DNA of 64,000 bases from CAWBRY01 sp963791295 (lineage in GTDB: Bacteria; Bacteroidota; Bacteroidia; Chitinophagales; Chitinophagaceae): the NCBI GenBank assembly GCA_963791295.1, contig CAWBRY010000004.1, positions 1-64,000 of the forward strand. Reading direction: 5' to 3'. Numbering within the stretch: position 1 is the first letter of the stretch; the number at the start of each line of letters is the position of its first letter. Position numbers and translations under genes: made by a program. The notes under the pieces are model-generated. The model ran no database searches, was not told where the DNA came from, and was given only the letters and a program-made list of their open reading frames with translations. Below are positions 63,771 through 64,000 of this stretch, piece by piece.

Positions 63771-64000
63771 TTTTATAAAATTCCTCGAGGCTTCTTTAGA
63801 TACATAGATCACTTTAAAAATAAAATAGTATAATCCTCTTCCTTTTCTCAATCTCATGATCGCCAGCTCATGCTTCATCATGGTTTTACGAAGCGATAAT
63901 TTCCGATCGGGGCTGGAACTGCCGCTATGCAAATGAATAATCGATGCTCCGGAAAAGAATGATATGGAGTATCCTAATATCTTGATTTGTTCGCACCAAA
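63732..64000 (-). CDS. C-terminal end of a GT2-like glycosyltransferase (partial)
   Basis: A minus-strand frame enters from the right edge and runs to a stop at 63732. It reads WCEQIKILGYSISFFSGASI, then IHLHSGSSSPDRK, the usual end of the GT2 catalytic domain with its CxxIxxxGY and H-x-G-S marks. A basic amphipathic C-terminal region follows (RLRKGRGLYYFIFKVIYV). Its 3' end overlaps the convergent GT4-like gene by 39 bp. Most of the protein lies outside the window. Confidence 0.7.
   Translation of the reverse strand, partial: WCEQIKILGYSISFFSGASIIHLHSGSSSPDRKLSLRKTMMKHELAIMRLRKGRGLYYFIFKVIYVSKEASRNFIKSITYRITGRPIR

Overview
The window looks like a chromosomal segment of a Bacteroidota member, most likely Chitinophagaceae or a close relative. 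The evidence is a type IX secretion C-terminal sorting tail, a futalosine-pathway MqnE, a CCDC81-like HU/SPOR protein, an IntDOT-like tyrosine recombinase, a TonB receptor-YfiR-histidine kinase set, and -7 promoter elements of the Bacteroidota form TAnnTTTG. The species is not identified.

Layout. 0-2 kb: the end of a cyclophilin-like protein, an exported cupin lipoprotein and a Tat-signal zinc alcohol dehydrogenase, the last two frameshifted, followed by about 1 kb with no readable gene. 2.9-4.9 kb: a helix-turn-helix protein and an IntDOT-like integrase beside the 3' end of tRNA-Ser(UGA), with strong inverted repeats between integrase and tRNA, which is the layout of an integrated element. 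5.5-11.5 kb: one very large secreted protein (sugar dehydrogenase-like, PKD, Fn3, then a tandemly duplicated block of Big2 domains and a beta-rich module, then a T9SS tail). 11.8-16.6 kb: small proteins, an S41 protease and a histidine kinase. 16.6-19.3 kb: YfiR-like protein and TonB receptor. 20-27.7 kb: sialate O-acetylesterase, CBS protein, MutS2-like ATPase, MsrA and a peptide-binding lipoprotein. 27.8-38.7 kb: M1 peptidase, flippase, NlpC/P60, beta-propeller lipoprotein, DnaE, thioredoxin and a nucleoside permease. 38.8-48.9 kb: MqnE, then a mostly co-directional run of small enzymes and two AraC regulators. 48.9-55.4 kb: L-serine dehydratase, HU/SPOR protein, an SDR-IlvD/Edd pair (probable sugar-acid oxidation) and a methyltransferase. 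55.6-64 kb: tRNA-Cys, nucleoside phosphorylase, DapF, CorA, Nudix, queuosine-precursor transporter, a YfhO-like membrane protein and glycosyltransferases.

Two features cut across the window. First, many intergenic gaps carry short arrays of degenerate 7-bp repeats in four sequence families (AATAATY, AACTTAY/RTAAGTT, GTGAGNN, ATCTGGY). They are sometimes arranged as inverted pairs, and in two places they supply the stop codon of the upstream gene. Second, single-base frameshifts occur in local clusters (0.2-1.3, 4.1, 6.1-7.4, 22.1-23.7, 33.9, 55.8-57.4 and 62.5 kb) and hit normally essential genes such as dnaE and dapF. I infer sequence or assembly error for most of them rather than gene decay. 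One frameshift creates a false 1215-codon fusion of YfhO with a glycosyltransferase.
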